The translations under genes and the position numbers were made by a program. Shown one piece after another: positions 13,955 through 14,927 of a stretch of DNA of 14,927 nucleotides; the stretch's first letter is position 1, and the number at the start of each line of letters is the position of its first letter. The DNA is from Euryarchaeota archaeon UBA169. Its GTDB lineage: Archaea > Thermoplasmatota > Poseidoniia > MGIII > CG-Epi1. Under the pieces are notes generated by a model. It was not told the DNA's origin, did no database searches, and saw only the letters and a program-made list of their open reading frames with translations. Where the stretch lies: positions 1 through 14,927 of the forward strand of contig DAEH01000071.1 of the NCBI GenBank assembly GCA_002497685.1, given 5' to 3'.

Positions 13955-14575
13955 ATGAGTAAATCAATATACAGCTACGTTAGAGACCAGTGGAAAGTTC
14001 CATCAAATAATCTTAAAGCACTACAAAAAGAAAGACTTGTTGCATATAGAAGACAAGATGCTTCGACGAAAATCAATAGACCTACTAGGCTAGATAGAGC
14101 CCGAAGTCTAGGATATAAGGCTAAGCAAGGTTACGTGCTTGTTAGAACAAGAATAAGAAGAGGAGGTATGCGTAAACATGCCATAACCTCAGGTAGAAGG
14201 GCTAAAAGAACTGGTATTTCCAAAATCACAATGGGAAAAAATTTACAAATGATTGCTGAAGAGAGAACTGGGAAAAAATATCCTAATCTTGAAATCTTAA
14301 ATTCTTATTGGGTTGCAGAAGATGGAAGATACAAGTGGTATGAAGTTATACTTGTAGATCCAAACCATCCCGTAATCTTGGCAGATTCAAAAATTAACTG
14401 GATTTGTAACCGTGCACATAAGGGAAGAGTTCATAGAGGTTTAACTTCTGCCGGTAAAAAATCTAGAGGATTAAGGAATAAAGGTAAAGGTGCTGAGAAA
14501 GTTAGACCAAGTAAAAGAAAGCACATGGTCAAACATAAACAAAGCAGAACGCCTCACCCTCCAAAGAAAACATAG
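13955..14575 (+). CDS. rpl15e: 50S ribosomal protein eL15 (L15e)
   Basis: This large-subunit ribosomal protein is found in archaea and eukaryotes but not bacteria, so it fixes the domain of the organism. The protein is 206 residues and strongly basic. It starts MSKSIYSYVRDQWKVPSNN, matching the family's MxKSxYxYIRxxW opening. Then come the RPTRLDRARSLGYKAKQGYV region, RTRIRRGGMRKH, RRAKRTGISKIT, the core ending NSYWVAEDGRYKWYEVILVD, the HPVI segment and the C-terminal RGLTSAGKKSRGLRNKGKG with a basic tail. The ATG at 13955 was chosen by this match. The frame is open back to ATG 13916, but the extra 13 residues (MWHKLNPLSEESR) are not family-like, and a Shine-Dalgarno-like GTGAGG precedes 13955. 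Confidence 0.96.
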   Translation: MSKSIYSYVRDQWKVPSNNLKALQKERLVAYRRQDASTKINRPTRLDRARSLGYKAKQGYVLVRTRIRRGGMRKHAITSGRRAKRTGISKITMGKNLQMIAEERTGKKYPNLEILNSYWVAEDGRYKWYEVILVDPNHPVILADSKINWICNRAHKGRVHRGLTSAGKKSRGLRNKGKGAEKVRPSKRKHMVKHKQSRTPHPPKKT

Positions 14576-14585
14576 GGATTGATAG

Positions 14586-14593
14586 TATAGATT
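14586..14593 (+). promoter_or_regulatory. Putative TATA box for the flavoprotein gene
   Basis: TATAGATT is centred about 25 nt upstream of the ATG at 14614. It lies only a few bases after the eL15 stop, so the next gene appears to have its own leaderless start. Confidence 0.4.
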
Positions 14594-14613
14594 ACAATCG
14601 AAAGAACCCGTAC

Positions 14614-14927
14614 ATGGCAAAGGTAGTGGAATCTTACACTATTTCTGAAGGATCAGGTAAAGAAACCAACCATTACGTATTCTCGATAAAAGGTAGCGGA
14701 ATCAGATACAAGTCTGGCGATGCAATGGGACTTTACCCAAAAAATAATGAGCAGCTAGTGAAAAATACAATAGCCAAACTTAGGGCTAAACGTAAGGACA
14801 AAATATCTACTGGAGACGTAGAAGAAACTACACTTGAACAAGCCCTTTTACATCGATTTGTAATACACAGGGCTGGAAAAAAATTCCTTACAATGGTTCA
14901 TGATAAACTGGGTAAAGGTAAGCCAAA
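14614..14927 (+). CDS. FAD-binding flavoprotein, sulfite reductase/CPR type, 3' end missing
   Basis: The first 104 codons are visible and run off the window. The N-terminus MAKVVESYTISEGSGKETNHYV leads into the hallmark IRYKSGDAMGLYPKNNEQLV (about residues 30-49). This is the start of the FAD-binding_1 domain of sulfite reductase alpha, cytochrome P450 reductase and nitric oxide synthase reductases (usual form YxPGDxLGVxPxN). TLEQALLHRFVI (about 74-85) matches the following helix. The protein starts directly with the FAD domain: no flavodoxin-like FMN domain precedes it, and the region between eL15 and this ATG holds no other gene. The NADPH domain and catalytic partners are outside the window, so the exact reaction cannot be named. 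The ATG fits the TATA box at 14586. Confidence 0.75.
   Translation, partial: MAKVVESYTISEGSGKETNHYVFSIKGSGIRYKSGDAMGLYPKNNEQLVKNTIAKLRAKRKDKISTGDVEETTLEQALLHRFVIHRAGKKFLTMVHDKLGKGKP

Noticed and set aside
1..14927. Mobile elements, CRISPR arrays, phage genes or integration sites
   Set aside because: No transposase or integrase motifs, regular repeats, inverted-repeat ends or tRNA-end duplications were seen; the region looks like ordinary chromosomal core.

Overview
The window looks like a compact, A/T-rich archaeal chromosome segment. It carries the archaeal/eukaryotic ribosomal protein eL15, an archaeal-type SRP54, an AK6-type adenylate kinase, a tRNA-Trp with a large intron in the anticodon loop, and TATA-like boxes about 25 nt upstream of many start codons, as expected for leaderless mRNAs. 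The gene mix and the secreted Ig-like and beta-helix proteins would suit an uncultured marine Thermoplasmata-type lineage (Marine Group II/III). That placement is inference and could not be tested here.

Layout, left to right. A minus-strand gene (1-1727, 3' end outside the window) encodes a secreted, asparagine-rich right-handed beta-helix protein. It is divergent from SRP54 (1815-3149, +). Next comes a + cluster of a small uncharacterised protein (3189-3542), an AK6/Fap7-type adenylate kinase (3544-4053) and a CDP-alcohol phosphatidyltransferase for archaeal phospholipid headgroups (4053-4658). A small two-helix membrane protein (4659-4934, -) abuts it tail to tail. The minus-strand tRNA-Trp(CCA) at 4973-5145 follows, with a 97-nt intron. 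On the + strand are an acidic protein of unknown function (5220-5681), ribulose-phosphate 3-epimerase (5674-6297) and a 776-residue secreted, membrane-anchored thioredoxin-fold/Ig-repeat protein (6328-8658).

From 8659 to 13860 all genes are on the minus strand. In transcription order they are a lipid/diacylglycerol kinase-like protein, then pyrE, purD, a Na+/Ca2+ exchanger-type antiporter and a bifunctional NAD(P)HX repair enzyme. The last four form a tight chain with ATGA overlaps or 1-nt gaps. To the right, on the + strand, are eL15 (13955-14575) and the start of a sulfite-reductase/CPR-type FAD-binding flavoprotein (14614 to the window end).

The most notable hidden structure is in the tRNA-Trp intron. 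It folds as a dual-guide box C/D RNA with two 12-nt guide spacers, a 5-bp closing stem and a kink-turn whose non-consensus C and D boxes are mutually compensated. Under the N+5 rule, its two guides point at C34 and C39 of its own pre-tRNA. Haloferax volcanii has a known precedent targeting C34 and U39; here position 39 is C and the boxes differ. No mobile elements, CRISPR arrays or rRNA genes were seen. All coding regions read through without frameshifts.
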